From positions 1 through 43,355 of the forward strand of contig CAYPJU010000055.1 in NCBI GenBank assembly GCA_964411125.1: a stretch of DNA of 43,355 bases. The letters are read 5' to 3'. Under the pieces are notes generated by a model. It had not been told where the DNA came from. It saw only the letters and a program-made list of their open reading frames with translations, and did no database searches. The DNA comes from JBFIHF01 sp964411125 (GTDB lineage Bacteria > Myxococcota_A > Bradymonadia > Bradymonadales > Bradymonadaceae). Positions within the stretch are counted from its first letter, which is position 1. The number at the start of each line of letters is the position of its first letter. Position numbers and translations under genes: made by a program. Positions 1-8,328 of this stretch are shown here, one piece after another.

Positions 1-46
1 TTTGGTGGCGTGCGCGCGATGACGTGGCATGCGCAGCTCTGTGGTG

Positions 47-145
47 CTGCGGCTTTCAGCCGCAGCTCTACGGCGCTGCGGCTTCCAGCCGCAGACGCTG
101 CAGCTTCGTGGGGCCGCTTGGTGGTGCTGCGGCTTCCAGCCGCAG
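47..145. repeat. Three copies of a 19-bp palindromic repeat
   Basis: The sequence CTGCGGCTTYCAGCCGCAG occurs at 47-65, 76-94 and 127-145. Each copy is an inverted repeat, CTGCGGCT / AGCCGCAG, around a 3-nt centre, so each can form an 8-bp hairpin. The spacings are unequal (29 and 51 bp start to start), so this is a cluster of interspersed REP-like elements rather than a regular tandem array or CRISPR. It lies upstream of the membrane protein starting near 262. The open frame running through it translates as repeated RLPAA and is most likely non-coding. Confidence 0.75.
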
Positions 146-261
146 AAGATCGCGAGCAATCGTACGTTCCACATGCGTTTCACATGCGTGTCGCGCGAGT
201 TTCTCGCGCGGGTGCGAAGGTCTATCTCGTAGCGAACGAATCTCATCGCCGAGAGACCCCC

Positions 262-681
262 GTGATCCGACCTACCCGCATCTTCGCCCGCCGCCCCGAA
301 GCCGTGAACTGGATCGCGACGTCCATGTACCAGGCGGACGACCCGCTCCCCTTTCTCTGGTTCGTGATCGCCGCCGCCAGTTTCGGGGTCGGTCTGTACG
401 GCCACGCGTATTCGTGGTGCGACTGTGGCGTCGGATTCGTCAGCTTCGCGATCGGCACATGGCTCCACCTGGCGGCGATCGTCGTGGGAGGACTCGGAGC
501 GCGCGCCGCCTACCGCCGCATCTTCTGGCATCGGCGAATCGCCGCTGCGATCGCGATGGTAGGGATCGTCGGCGGGTTCCTCCTCAACATGAGTCTCCTT
601 CACAGCAAGGTCAGTTGCCACTTCTCGCAGTACAACCACTTCCACCACCCCAGTTCCGTTCACGAGGACGTGGTCTTCTAG
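262..681 (+). CDS. Small hypothetical membrane protein, three predicted helices
   Basis: A 139-residue protein from a GTG start at 262, with a GAGAG stretch about 6 nt upstream as a weak ribosome site. Hydrophobic segments at about residues 30-50, 57-80 and 93-112 suggest three membrane helices. A Cys-Asp-Cys follows the first helix, and the C-terminus is rich in His, Phe and Ser. I do not recognise the family. The open frame extends upstream to position 10, but that part runs through the palindromic repeats and is low-complexity Arg/Ala/Pro, so I start the gene at 262; an ATG at 325 is possible. The stop codon (679-681) directly abuts the stop of the convergent transporter at 682, leaving no intergenic base. 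Confidence 0.55.
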   Translation: MIRPTRIFARRPEAVNWIATSMYQADDPLPFLWFVIAAASFGVGLYGHAYSWCDCGVGFVSFAIGTWLHLAAIVVGGLGARAAYRRIFWHRRIAAAIAMVGIVGGFLLNMSLLHSKVSCHFSQYNHFHHPSSVHEDVVF

Positions 682-2967
682 TCAGGCGAGGATCGATTCC
701 TCGCCCGATTCTGCGACGAAGAGGCACGCGGCATGCCGCGCACGCACCAGGCCACGCATCCCCTCGAACGAGATGCGATCGCTGAGCCCGAAGATGTCGA
801 TGTCCGCCTGCGGAGCCGAGGCGAGTGCCTCCTGGAATGATCCCACTTCCACGACGACCTCCGCGTCCAGGAGGCGCGACAGTTCGAGGATGTTCTCCAG
901 GAAATCGGCCGCTGCCTCCACGTCGTCGGGATTCGACACTGCCGTCACCACCCGCATCTTCGCGTCCCAGTTTCGGACCAGTTGGACCGCCGTCAACAAC
1001 TGCAGATCGATGTTTCCGAGATCCCAGTCGAGCTTCCAGTTCGGGCTCTGGTCACGGACCCAGACGTTCACCGACTGCTCCTGCCCCGTCTTCGCGACGT
1101 TGTCGTCGACCGAGACGATCATCCCCATCTTGATCCGGCGCGCCATGCGCAGGAGCCGCACGTACTCCTCTTCCTCCTCCTCGGGCGTCTCGTCGTGCAA
1201 CCGGAGGAACAGCACGTTCGGGCGAAAGAACGTCCCCACCAGCGTCTGCATCGACGCGATGATCGCGTCGTACGGGCGCTGGGTCGCGACCAGGGTCGCG
1301 CGCGAGTAGACCCCGTCGGCGTGAAACGATTCCGCGAGGCTCGGCAGCGCGCGAGCGAGCTCACCCCCGTCGTCCTCGTCGTCCGTCAGCCCGAGCAGCG
1401 TCACCGATCCGTTCGGGCTCGTCAGGTCTTCGAGGAACTGAAACACGCCTCGCATCTCTCGGTACTGCTGGAACGGGACGAGCAAACTCGGCTTCCACGC
1501 CCGCTCGTTGTTCGACGGGAGCCCCAGCGTGTGCTTCGCGGCCCACTCCGCGAGCGCAACGAAGAGGCCCGACCTCATGTCGCCGTGAGGGGCATTCAGG
1601 TGCCGCCTCGTCAGCCACATGTAGACGCCGAGGACCACCGCCGAAGCTACCAGCCCGAACACGGGACTGATGATGAACATCGCGAAGAGGCACCCCGCGG
1701 TCCCCGCGATCGGGACCGCGCGGTGCACCCGAAACCCCGGGCGAAAGCTCACCATCTGGAGCGACTGCTCCACCACGACCACCAGGTTCACCATCATGTA
1801 CGTGATGAGGAAGAACATCGTGATCATCGGCGCGATCGCGTTGAGATCGCGCAGCAAGATCCCCCCGAGGACCACGATTCCCGTGATGTACAGGGCATTT
1901 CGCGGCTCCCCGTTTCGCACCTTCGCCGCCCACGAACTGCCCGGGATCACGTTGTGGTTGGCGAGGGCCTGCAAGATGCGCGGCGCCCCGACGAAGCACG
2001 CGAGGCCCGAGCTGAACGTCGCCCCCAGCAGCGCCCCGAGAGTCGCGGGAGGAAAGAACGAGCGATCGATCGCGATGTTGTAGTTCGTCACCATCTCTTC
2101 GGGTGACGCCACCATCGCGACCACCCACCCGAGCGCCATGTAGATCACGAACGACACCCCGATCGCGAGCAACGTGCCGAACGGCAGGTCTTTGCGAGGG
2201 TTCTTCAGCTCACCGGAGAGGTTCGCGCCCGCGAGAATCCCCGTCGCGGCCGGGAAGTAGATCGCGAACACCGTCCAGAACCCGATCTTCCCTTTCTCGC
2301 CCCATTCGGTGCCCGGAAAATCACCCCAGACATGGTCCATCGGGTCGTACACCAGCGCGTCGGGGGTCGCGAGGACGAGGAAAAACGCAACAATCCCGGC
2401 CACCATCACCGCCAGGACGAAGTACTGGATCGTGAACGCGAACTTCGTGCTCACGTAGGCGATTCCGAACATCACGCCGAACGACACCAGATCGAGGAGG
2501 ATCGGAGCGGCTTCGGGGAAAATCCACGCCAGGCCCTCCCGAAAGCCGAAGATGTACATCGCCCCCGCGAACGCCTGCGCCAGGTATAGGGGAATGCCCA
2601 CCGCACCGCCCACCTCCAGGCCGAGCGACTGCGATATGATCGAATACGCGCCCCCCGCCCCGATGCGGATGTTGGTGGTGATGCACGACATCGAGAGCGC
2701 CGTCAGCGTCACGATGACGAAGGCGAGCGTAATGATCAGAGCCGCTCCACCAATCCCCGCGTTCCCCACGACCCAAGGCTCGCGGATGAACATGATCACC
2801 CCGAGGATGGTCATCACCGTCGGCCGGAATACGCCCGCGAACCAGCCGTACTTCGCCTGCTGGGCGCTCTCTTCGACCTGAATTTGCAGGGAAGTCTCGT
2901 TGGTCGACACCGGCTGCTCGCCTCGCGGGGATGTCTCGATTGTCAGGGGTCGAGGACGAGCCGGCAA
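682..2967 (-). CDS. SLC12-type cation-chloride cotransporter / APC-superfamily permease
   Basis: A 761-residue protein with about 12 membrane helices between residues 40 and 470, then a soluble C-terminal region of about 290 residues. The first helix region contains TILGVIMFIREPWVVGNAG and the third contains GGAYSIISQSLGLEVGGAVG. Both resemble the cation-chloride cotransporter (NKCC/KCC) branch of the amino acid-polyamine-organocation superfamily. Family knowledge predicts electroneutral symport of Na+/K+ with chloride at the inner membrane, but bacterial members are poorly characterised and an amino acid substrate is possible. The long cytoplasmic tail matches the SLC12 layout. The frame opens with TTG at 2967; a GTG at 2910 (residue 20) with GAGGCGAG upstream is an alternative start. 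The gene stands alone, divergent from the cysteine-rich lipoprotein 75 bp away. Confidence 0.8.
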   Translation of the reverse strand: MPARPRPLTIETSPRGEQPVSTNETSLQIQVEESAQQAKYGWFAGVFRPTVMTILGVIMFIREPWVVGNAGIGGAALIITLAFVIVTLTALSMSCITTNIRIGAGGAYSIISQSLGLEVGGAVGIPLYLAQAFAGAMYIFGFREGLAWIFPEAAPILLDLVSFGVMFGIAYVSTKFAFTIQYFVLAVMVAGIVAFFLVLATPDALVYDPMDHVWGDFPGTEWGEKGKIGFWTVFAIYFPAATGILAGANLSGELKNPRKDLPFGTLLAIGVSFVIYMALGWVVAMVASPEEMVTNYNIAIDRSFFPPATLGALLGATFSSGLACFVGAPRILQALANHNVIPGSSWAAKVRNGEPRNALYITGIVVLGGILLRDLNAIAPMITMFFLITYMMVNLVVVVEQSLQMVSFRPGFRVHRAVPIAGTAGCLFAMFIISPVFGLVASAVVLGVYMWLTRRHLNAPHGDMRSGLFVALAEWAAKHTLGLPSNNERAWKPSLLVPFQQYREMRGVFQFLEDLTSPNGSVTLLGLTDDEDDGGELARALPSLAESFHADGVYSRATLVATQRPYDAIIASMQTLVGTFFRPNVLFLRLHDETPEEEEEEYVRLLRMARRIKMGMIVSVDDNVAKTGQEQSVNVWVRDQSPNWKLDWDLGNIDLQLLTAVQLVRNWDAKMRVVTAVSNPDDVEAAADFLENILELSRLLDAEVVVEVGSFQEALASAPQADIDIFGLSDRISFEGMRGLVRARHAACLFVAESGEESILA

Positions 2968-3042
2968 GTCTTCCGTCCTGCTCGGATTGCGCGGCGCGGC
3001 AACCGGAATCTATGATCGCCCAACCACTTCCGGAGACCGAAC

Positions 3043-3681
3043 ATGCCAACCAAGTCAATCGCCATTCTCTGCTCAGCGCTCGCCTTCGCTGCCTGCGACG
3101 ACAAGACGTCGGGCGCCGAAACGTCCGTCGAGATCGGAGAGGACGGCGTCCGCGTCAAATCCCCCGGGAGCGCCGTCGAGGTCGACGAGAACGGCGTCAG
3201 GGTCGGAGCTCCGGACAGCAAGGTCCAGGTCGACGAAAACGGGGTCAGGGTCGGAGCCCCCGGCAGCAAGGTCGAGATCACCGAAAACGGCGTGAAGATC
3301 GACACGAAGGGGGTCGACCTGAAGGCGCAGGACGGCGAAACCTTGAAGGTCAACCTGGGTGCCCTCACGGGAGGTGGCGACGCCGACGGCGGGTCCGGCA
3401 GTTGCCCCGAAGGCGAGTCGTGCTCGTACGTCTGCCCCGACGGAGAGTGCGCGTGGAAGTGCGAAGCAGGCTCGAACTGCAAGGGGATCTGCCACGGCGG
3501 GGGTTGCAAGGCGCAATGCCACGGCGCGAGCTGCGCGATGGCCTGCCCCGGGGGAGACTGCGAGTTTCACTGCGCAGCCGGAACGTGCGACTTCACCTGC
3601 CCCGGGGGCGATTGCAAGCACACGAGCGCCGAGGGTGCCACGATGAAGACGATGTGCGCCGGCGGGAACTGCTCCCAGTGA
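3043..3681 (+). CDS. Cysteine-ladder repeat lipoprotein
   Basis: A 212-residue exported protein with a short signal peptide and a lipobox-like FAAC (Cys18). Residues 29-92 hold four tandem 16-residue repeats beginning V-E-x-x-E-N-G-V-R-V at residues 29, 45, 61 and 77. A Gly/Asp linker follows. From Cys121 to about residue 190 there is a strict 9-residue period, Cys-x3-Cys-x4 (one step has x5), giving 16 cysteines in register, with G or GG in most x4 loops, as in CPGGDCEFHC. Two more cysteines lie near the C-terminus. The regularity suggests a solenoid stacked by disulfides or binding metal outside the cytoplasm; this is inference. No enzyme motif is seen. It ends 6 nt before the convergent lipoprotein at 3688. 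Start ATG 3043 has CGGAG upstream. Confidence 0.8.
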   Translation: MPTKSIAILCSALAFAACDDKTSGAETSVEIGEDGVRVKSPGSAVEVDENGVRVGAPDSKVQVDENGVRVGAPGSKVEITENGVKIDTKGVDLKAQDGETLKVNLGALTGGGDADGGSGSCPEGESCSYVCPDGECAWKCEAGSNCKGICHGGGCKAQCHGASCAMACPGGDCEFHCAAGTCDFTCPGGDCKHTSAEGATMKTMCAGGNCSQ

Positions 3682-3687
3682 CGCGCC

Positions 3688-5721
3688 TCAGCGCGTGATC
3701 GAGATCGCCCACGCGTTGAGCGTTCCGACGTCCTGCGCGGCGCCATCCTGCACGCGCAGGACCCAGTCGCCCGCCGCGTCGAGGCCGTCGAAGGTGTCGA
3801 GCACCTGGCCGTCGATGACGATGTCGTCCGCCGACCCGCCCGTGTGGTTCGCGAGGATTGCCGTTCGGCCACCGTGCTCGAGCGTCACGACGAGATCCCC
3901 GCGGTAGGTGTGGGTGATGTCGACGTCGACCGCCACCTCGGTCACCGAACCGCCATCTGGGACCGTGATGACCGACACCACGCCGCTGACTTCGTTGTCG
4001 GGGATCGTCACCACATCGGTGCTCTCGTAGGACACCGTGGTCGTCCCCGTCGATCCGCCGTCGTTGCGCGACAGGACGCGACCCACAAGATCGAAGTCCG
4101 AGCTCGACGCCCACCCCCGAACCTTCACGAAGATCGCTGCCGGGCTCCCCAGCTCCACCTGACAACGCTCCGAGGAGCCAGACAGGTAGGGGCGGCAGTC
4201 GTAGTTGGTGGTGGTCGGTGCCTGACCGATCTTCACGTAGAGATCGGCGTCCGACGTTCCGGAGATCTCGAACTCGTAGGTCCCCGCCGGTAGAACGGGC
4301 GTCTCGAAGGCGCGCTCCTGTCCACGGGTGACGTTGCCGGCGTGCGCGAACCCGTCCCAATCCGTGTCCGTCCCTCCACCTTCTCCGTACCCCGGCACGT
4401 AGACGTTGTCGTGCTCGCCCGAGACGAGCACCACCTGCACCGATGGGATCCGCGCGAAGATCTGCTCGAACGTTCGCGGGTTCTCCCAGTCCATCAGGCC
4501 ATCGACGAAGGCCATCGTCGATTGGGACATGTCGCGGAAGTAAGAGGGCATCGCGTTGGTCACGATGTCGACGTACTTCGTCCCCATCGGGTCGTCCGGG
4601 TTGACCGCGGCGTGCGCGTCGTTGAGCGCCGAGTCCACGTAGGCGTAGGTGTCGCAGCCGTTCATGAAGAAGATCGTGTACTGCCCCGTCTGCCAGTCTC
4701 CCTTGCGCGCCAGGGCGCGGATATTCGCGCCGAGCCCGGCGTGGCCCGCGTAGCTGATCAGGTCGGCGTCCGCCGACAGCGCCTCGTAGCGACGATCGAA
4801 CGCAGGGCCCGCCGTGCGCACGTTGTCGACCAGCAGCGCGGTCACTTCGAGGGTGCGACCATCACCCAACCGAGCGGTCCACGAAACGTCGGGATGATCG
4901 ACGCCCGGCGACGAAGGCAGGTCCGAAGGAGTCATCGTGGAGTCGAGCCCGGCGAGCTTCGACTTCATCCCGAGCACGAAGCGGTTGTAGGCCGAGATCC
5001 CGGCGTCCGAGGTCGAGGTCGCTCCATCCTCGTACTTCCCGAAGACGGCGACGATCTTGAGCGCACCGTCCTCGAACACCTTGTGGTACTCGGGGTACTT
5101 CCCGGTCGTGGTGATGTTGGAAGCCGTGACGTTCGCCGAAGTCCGCACGACGTCCTCGTCCGCCACGTCGCAACGGCTCGCCGCGGGACGGTAGTAGTAC
5201 CACATGCTCCCGGCGTCGACGTCGTGGGCGCTCCAGTCCACGCAGTCGTCTTTGTACGCGGCCGTGAAGGCCTCCTGCCCCTGGAAGCTGACGTCGGCGG
5301 GGAGGACGAACTCGTAGGTGGCCGGGATGCTGGAGCGCTTGCCCCAGGCGACCGGAAGGACAGCGTCGTAAGTTACGAGGGTCTTTCCGTTGCCAGCACT
5401 GCTCGTCTGGATGTTCGAGACCGTGAGCCGGTCGAGCCGACCGATCGAACGGTCGCCGTTCAACTGACCGACCGTGTAGAGCAACTGATCTTCGATCTGA
5501 GAGCGAACGTTCCAGGTCGACGACGTCAGGAGCTCCCCCTCGAAGGTGAAGTCGAGGAACGCCGCCTCGACGCTCGAATCCCCCTTCGCGCCGTCCGACT
5601 TCACATAGACATCGGTGGAGATGGTGGTCGGCTTGTCCGCGACGATCGGCTCGAGATCGTCCGAAGTCGCACAGGCTGCGGCCGAAACCGCGATACATCC
5701 AGTCATCAAGAGTCGCTTCAT
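3688..5721 (-). CDS. Lipoprotein with caspase-like His/Cys pair, PPC and P-domain
   Basis: A 677-residue lipoprotein: signal peptide, lipobox AAAC with Cys17, a long N-terminal region without recognised domain, then two segments resembling clan CD cysteine peptidases. These are a hydrophobic strand ending YAGHAGLG (His327) and another ending FFMNGCDTYAY (Cys356). A bacterial pre-peptidase C-terminal (PPC) domain follows at about 465-560 (GTYEFEISGTSDADLYVKIG), then a proprotein convertase P-domain at about 575-677 (VDITHTYRGDLVVTLEH, ending NAWAISI). PPC and P-domains usually accompany secreted peptidases, which fits the His/Cys reading, but peptidase activity is unproven. The ATG at 5721 is preceded by AGGAGAAGG. 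The gene is transcribed alone, away from the cold-shock gene. Confidence 0.85.
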   Translation of the reverse strand: MKRLLMTGCIAVSAAACATSDDLEPIVADKPTTISTDVYVKSDGAKGDSSVEAAFLDFTFEGELLTSSTWNVRSQIEDQLLYTVGQLNGDRSIGRLDRLTVSNIQTSSAGNGKTLVTYDAVLPVAWGKRSSIPATYEFVLPADVSFQGQEAFTAAYKDDCVDWSAHDVDAGSMWYYYRPAASRCDVADEDVVRTSANVTASNITTTGKYPEYHKVFEDGALKIVAVFGKYEDGATSTSDAGISAYNRFVLGMKSKLAGLDSTMTPSDLPSSPGVDHPDVSWTARLGDGRTLEVTALLVDNVRTAGPAFDRRYEALSADADLISYAGHAGLGANIRALARKGDWQTGQYTIFFMNGCDTYAYVDSALNDAHAAVNPDDPMGTKYVDIVTNAMPSYFRDMSQSTMAFVDGLMDWENPRTFEQIFARIPSVQVVLVSGEHDNVYVPGYGEGGGTDTDWDGFAHAGNVTRGQERAFETPVLPAGTYEFEISGTSDADLYVKIGQAPTTTNYDCRPYLSGSSERCQVELGSPAAIFVKVRGWASSSDFDLVGRVLSRNDGGSTGTTTVSYESTDVVTIPDNEVSGVVSVITVPDGGSVTEVAVDVDITHTYRGDLVVTLEHGGRTAILANHTGGSADDIVIDGQVLDTFDGLDAAGDWVLRVQDGAAQDVGTLNAWAISITR

Positions 5722-5936
5722 TACCTTCTCCTACACGTCCTCACATCGACGATGGGAGATGTAGTCCGGCGATGCCCCCAATTCAACTGAAAGAGCCTGA
5801 AAACGACGCGGGGTCCGGCCCGATGGGCACCCCACCCCCACGTTTGCGTGGCCAAATCGATTTGCGTACCAATTTTACATACGCACCCACGTCCGACGGC
5901 TGCCGCAACGCACGGAACAGGTCTGCGTGCGCGTGT

Positions 5937-5956
5937 CCGATCCTCGCGAGGATCGG
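5937..5956. promoter_or_regulatory. Perfect 20-nt palindrome in the cold-shock gene leader
   Basis: CCGATCCTCGCGAGGATCGG is fully self-complementary: an 8-bp stem closed by CGCG in RNA, or a dyad operator in DNA. It ends 26 nt before the ATG at 5983. The cold-shock start has no strong Shine-Dalgarno; GAG is at about -9. The 3' arm contains AGGA, but it is too far upstream to serve the start directly. A role in leader folding or as a protein-binding site is inference. Confidence 0.5.
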
Positions 5957-5982
5957 TGATTCCAACCAAGAACGAGTACGAC

Positions 5983-6192
5983 ATGAGCAACCGAATTCAA
6001 GGTCGAGTCAAATGGTTCAACGAGTCGAAGGGGTACGGCTTCATCGCCCGCGATGGCGGTGACGACGTCTTCTTCCATCACTCCGAGCTACAGATGCCCG
6101 GATACCGCACGATCGAGGAGGACGCGCGCGTCGAGTTCGAGATCGAGCAGGGACCCAAGGGTCCTTCGGCGGTGCGCGTCACCAAAGTGTGA
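5983..6192 (+). CDS. Cold-shock domain protein (CspA family)
   Basis: A 69-residue single cold-shock domain, the usual family length. It carries both RNA-binding motifs: RNP1 as KGYGFI and RNP2 as VFFHHS, after the typical opening GRVKWFNESKGYGF. Members bind single-stranded RNA/DNA in the cytoplasm and act as RNA chaperones, either cold-induced or constitutive. The ATG at 5983 is chosen because the conserved domain starts a few residues later; upstream in-frame sequence does not resemble protein. The gene is monocistronic, with a palindrome in the leader at 5937-5956 and an intrinsic terminator at 6218-6250. An AT-rich patch at 5855-5880 could hold the promoter, but no clear -35/-10 pair could be assigned. 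Confidence 0.95.
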   Translation: MSNRIQGRVKWFNESKGYGFIARDGGDDVFFHHSELQMPGYRTIEEDARVEFEIEQGPKGPSAVRVTKV

Positions 6193-6217
6193 CGCCGGGC
6201 CGCCTCCAACGCCACCA

Positions 6218-6250
6218 GCCGAGGGGTCGATCCCCTCGGCTTTTGTTTTG
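6218..6250 (+). terminator. Rho-independent terminator of the cold-shock gene
   Basis: A perfect 9-bp stem GCCGAGGGG (6218-6226) / CCCCTCGGC (6232-6240) with a 5-nt loop is followed by TTTTGTTTTG. It lies 26 nt after the cold-shock stop codon and 75 nt before the exonuclease start, so it separates the two transcripts. Confidence 0.9.
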
Positions 6251-6324
6251 CCTTGTTGGCGTTGTCACGGCCGGGGGGCGCATGGCATCATCCCCTGCGC
6301 GTATTCTGGCGGAGACGTTCTCAC

Positions 6325-7059
6325 GTGACCTGGCCTTCCCTCTGGAAAGACCTCCCCCTTGCCGTCCTCGACGTCGAAACCACCGGTTTCGACGCAGCGG
6401 AGGACCGCATCATCGAGATTGCGATCATTCGTTTCGACCGGGGGGTCGTGACCGAGCGGTACGGCAAGCTCGTGAACCCCGGGCGCTCGATCCCCGCGGA
6501 AGTGACGAAGATCACGGGCATCGAAGACGCTCACGTCGCCGATGCGGCCCCGTTTTCGACGATCGCCGAAGAGGTTCACGAACGGCTGCAGGACGTCGGC
6601 ATCGTCGCCTACAACCTCGCGTTCGACCGCGGCTTCATCAAGGCGGAGCTCGAGCGCTGCGGCCTCGAGTGGCCCGAATCGGCACCGACGCTCGACCCTC
6701 TCATCTTCGCCCGACAGTTCTTCAAGAACTCCCCGCGAAAGAACCTCAGCACGATCTCGAAGCTCCTCGGCATTCCGCTCGAAGAGGCGCACCGCGCCGA
6801 GCACGACGCCGAAGTCGCGGGGAAAGTGCTCTTCGCATTCGAAGACCGGCTCCCACCCGACCTCCAACAGCTTCTGGTCCTCCAGAAGCAGTGGGAGGCG
6901 GCGCAGGCCCAGGAAATGTCGAGCTGGAAGAGCTTCGACACCGACCTGTCCGCGTTCGGAGAGAACCCGATCGGGCTCGGTCCGGCCTACATTTACGGTG
7001 ACGAAGCCGACCCCTTGCGCGCTCTCTACATGAGCGTTCCGGAGGCACCCAAGGTATGA
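6325..7059 (+). CDS. DEDDh-family 3'-5' exonuclease (DnaQ-like)
   Basis: A 244-residue protein with the three exonuclease motifs of the DnaQ/RNase T fold: Exo I LDVETTG near residue 18, Exo II YNLAFDRGF, and Exo III HRAEHDAEVA, which supplies the DEDDh catalytic histidine. Two-metal hydrolysis of single-stranded DNA or RNA ends in the cytoplasm is expected. The protein may be a stand-alone epsilon-like proofreader or a repair/RNA exonuclease; the sequence does not decide. I choose GTG 6325 because GGAG lies 10 nt upstream and homology begins shortly after; the frame also opens at 6253, inside the preceding spacer. Its stop overlaps the nhaA start in ATGA (7056-7059), so the two are translationally coupled. 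Confidence 0.88.
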   Translation: MTWPSLWKDLPLAVLDVETTGFDAAEDRIIEIAIIRFDRGVVTERYGKLVNPGRSIPAEVTKITGIEDAHVADAAPFSTIAEEVHERLQDVGIVAYNLAFDRGFIKAELERCGLEWPESAPTLDPLIFARQFFKNSPRKNLSTISKLLGIPLEEAHRAEHDAEVAGKVLFAFEDRLPPDLQQLLVLQKQWEAAQAQEMSSWKSFDTDLSAFGENPIGLGPAYIYGDEADPLRALYMSVPEAPKV

Positions 7060-8312
7060 CTGCCCACTCTGACGTCGAGCTGACAGGAGCCGCCAAGGTT
7101 TTCTCCCAGCTCAGAGAGCTCGCTGCATTTCTCCTGCTCGGGACGGCGATCGCGCTGGTCTGGGCGAACCTCGATTACGAGTCGTATCACCACTTCATCG
7201 AAGACCCGCTCTTCCACTCGGCGCTCCTGAATCACAAGGGCGACCACGGGATCAGCCTGCACTTCCTGGTGAACGACCTCTTCATGGTGCTCTTCTTCGG
7301 TATCGCGATGAAGGAGGTCTCCGAGAGCTTCCTTCCGGGAGGCGCGCTCTCGAGCGTGAAGAAGGCGGCGATGCCCGCCATTGCCACGGCCGGCGGCGTC
7401 CTCGGCCCGGTCGGGATGTTTTTCATTCTCCACGCGTTGATCTCTCCCGACCCTTCGTTCATCGGGGGATGGGCGATCCCCACCGCGACGGACATCGCAT
7501 ACTGCTGGCTCTTCGCCGGCATCATCTTCGGTCGCGGCCATCCGGCGGTCCTCTTCCTGCTGGTGCTCGCCGTCCTCGACGACCTCATCGGGATGCTGAT
7601 CATTGCGACGTTCTACACCCCCGAAGTCCACCCGATGTGGCTGGGGCTCGTACTCCTCGCGGTCATCTTCTGCGAGGCGTTTCGCCGCTTCGGCGTCACC
7701 TCCCCGTGGCCGTATCTCCTCGTGGGCGGCCCGCTCTGCTGGTTCGGCCTTCACAACACCGGCGTGCACGCGGCGCTCGCTCTCGTTCCCGTGATCCCGT
7801 TCATGCCGCACGCGGAGCGGGACTCCGGTCTCTTCGCCGACGAGGGGCACCTCGACGATACGATGAACCGCTTCGAACACGGCTTCAAACCGTTCGTCGA
7901 CGTCGGCCTCTTCGGCTTCGGGCTCGCCAACGCCGGGGTCGTCCTCAGCGCCGAAGCGTTCACGAGTTCGCCGACGATCGTCATCCTTCTGTCACTGCTC
8001 ATCGGCAAGACGGTGGGGATCACCCTGTTCGCCTTCGTCGCCAACAAGGCGGGCCTGCAGCTCCCCGAACACATGACGATGAAGCACATCCCCATCCTCG
8101 GCATGACGGCAGCGATCGGATTCACCGTCGCCCTCTTCGTCACGACCGTTTTCGTTGGCATGTCGACCAATCCTCACATCGACGTCGTCGCAGGCGAGCT
8201 CAAGCTGGGCGCGTTGCTCTCGTTCAGCGCCGGGCCGATCGCCTACCTGATGGCCGCGCTCCTAAAAGTCGAGAAGATCCATCACTCGCCCACGGCGGGC
8301 GGACATCACTGA
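7056..8312 (+). CDS. nhaA: Na+/H+ antiporter NhaA
   Basis: A 418-residue integral membrane protein of the NhaA family. It contains the paired aspartates of the ion-binding site in LAVLDDLIGM, and the discontinuous-helix motif ATDIAY in IPTATDIAYCW. About 12 helices are visible, ending near residue 400 with a His-rich tail. NhaA exchanges cytoplasmic Na+ (or Li+) for periplasmic protons and supports salt and alkaline pH tolerance. The loop at about residues 245-270 is longer and more charged than in E. coli NhaA. Its ATG overlaps the stop of the exonuclease gene by 4 bp. The next gene starts 16 bp after its stop, or about 160 bp if the later start is used. Confidence 0.93.
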   Translation: MTAHSDVELTGAAKVFSQLRELAAFLLLGTAIALVWANLDYESYHHFIEDPLFHSALLNHKGDHGISLHFLVNDLFMVLFFGIAMKEVSESFLPGGALSSVKKAAMPAIATAGGVLGPVGMFFILHALISPDPSFIGGWAIPTATDIAYCWLFAGIIFGRGHPAVLFLLVLAVLDDLIGMLIIATFYTPEVHPMWLGLVLLAVIFCEAFRRFGVTSPWPYLLVGGPLCWFGLHNTGVHAALALVPVIPFMPHAERDSGLFADEGHLDDTMNRFEHGFKPFVDVGLFGFGLANAGVVLSAEAFTSSPTIVILLSLLIGKTVGITLFAFVANKAGLQLPEHMTMKHIPILGMTAAIGFTVALFVTTVFVGMSTNPHIDVVAGELKLGALLSFSAGPIAYLMAALLKVEKIHHSPTAGGHH

Positions 8313-8328
8313 CGTCGCCATCGCCTCG

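Noticed and set aside
47..145. CRISPR array
   Set aside because: Repeats are short, fully palindromic and unevenly spaced, with no cas genes nearby. The other arrays in the window are direct tandem repeats without spacers.
4342..5790. 482-codon plus-strand open frame
   Set aside because: Antisense of the PPC/P-domain lipoprotein; Arg/Val-rich with no signal peptide or motif.
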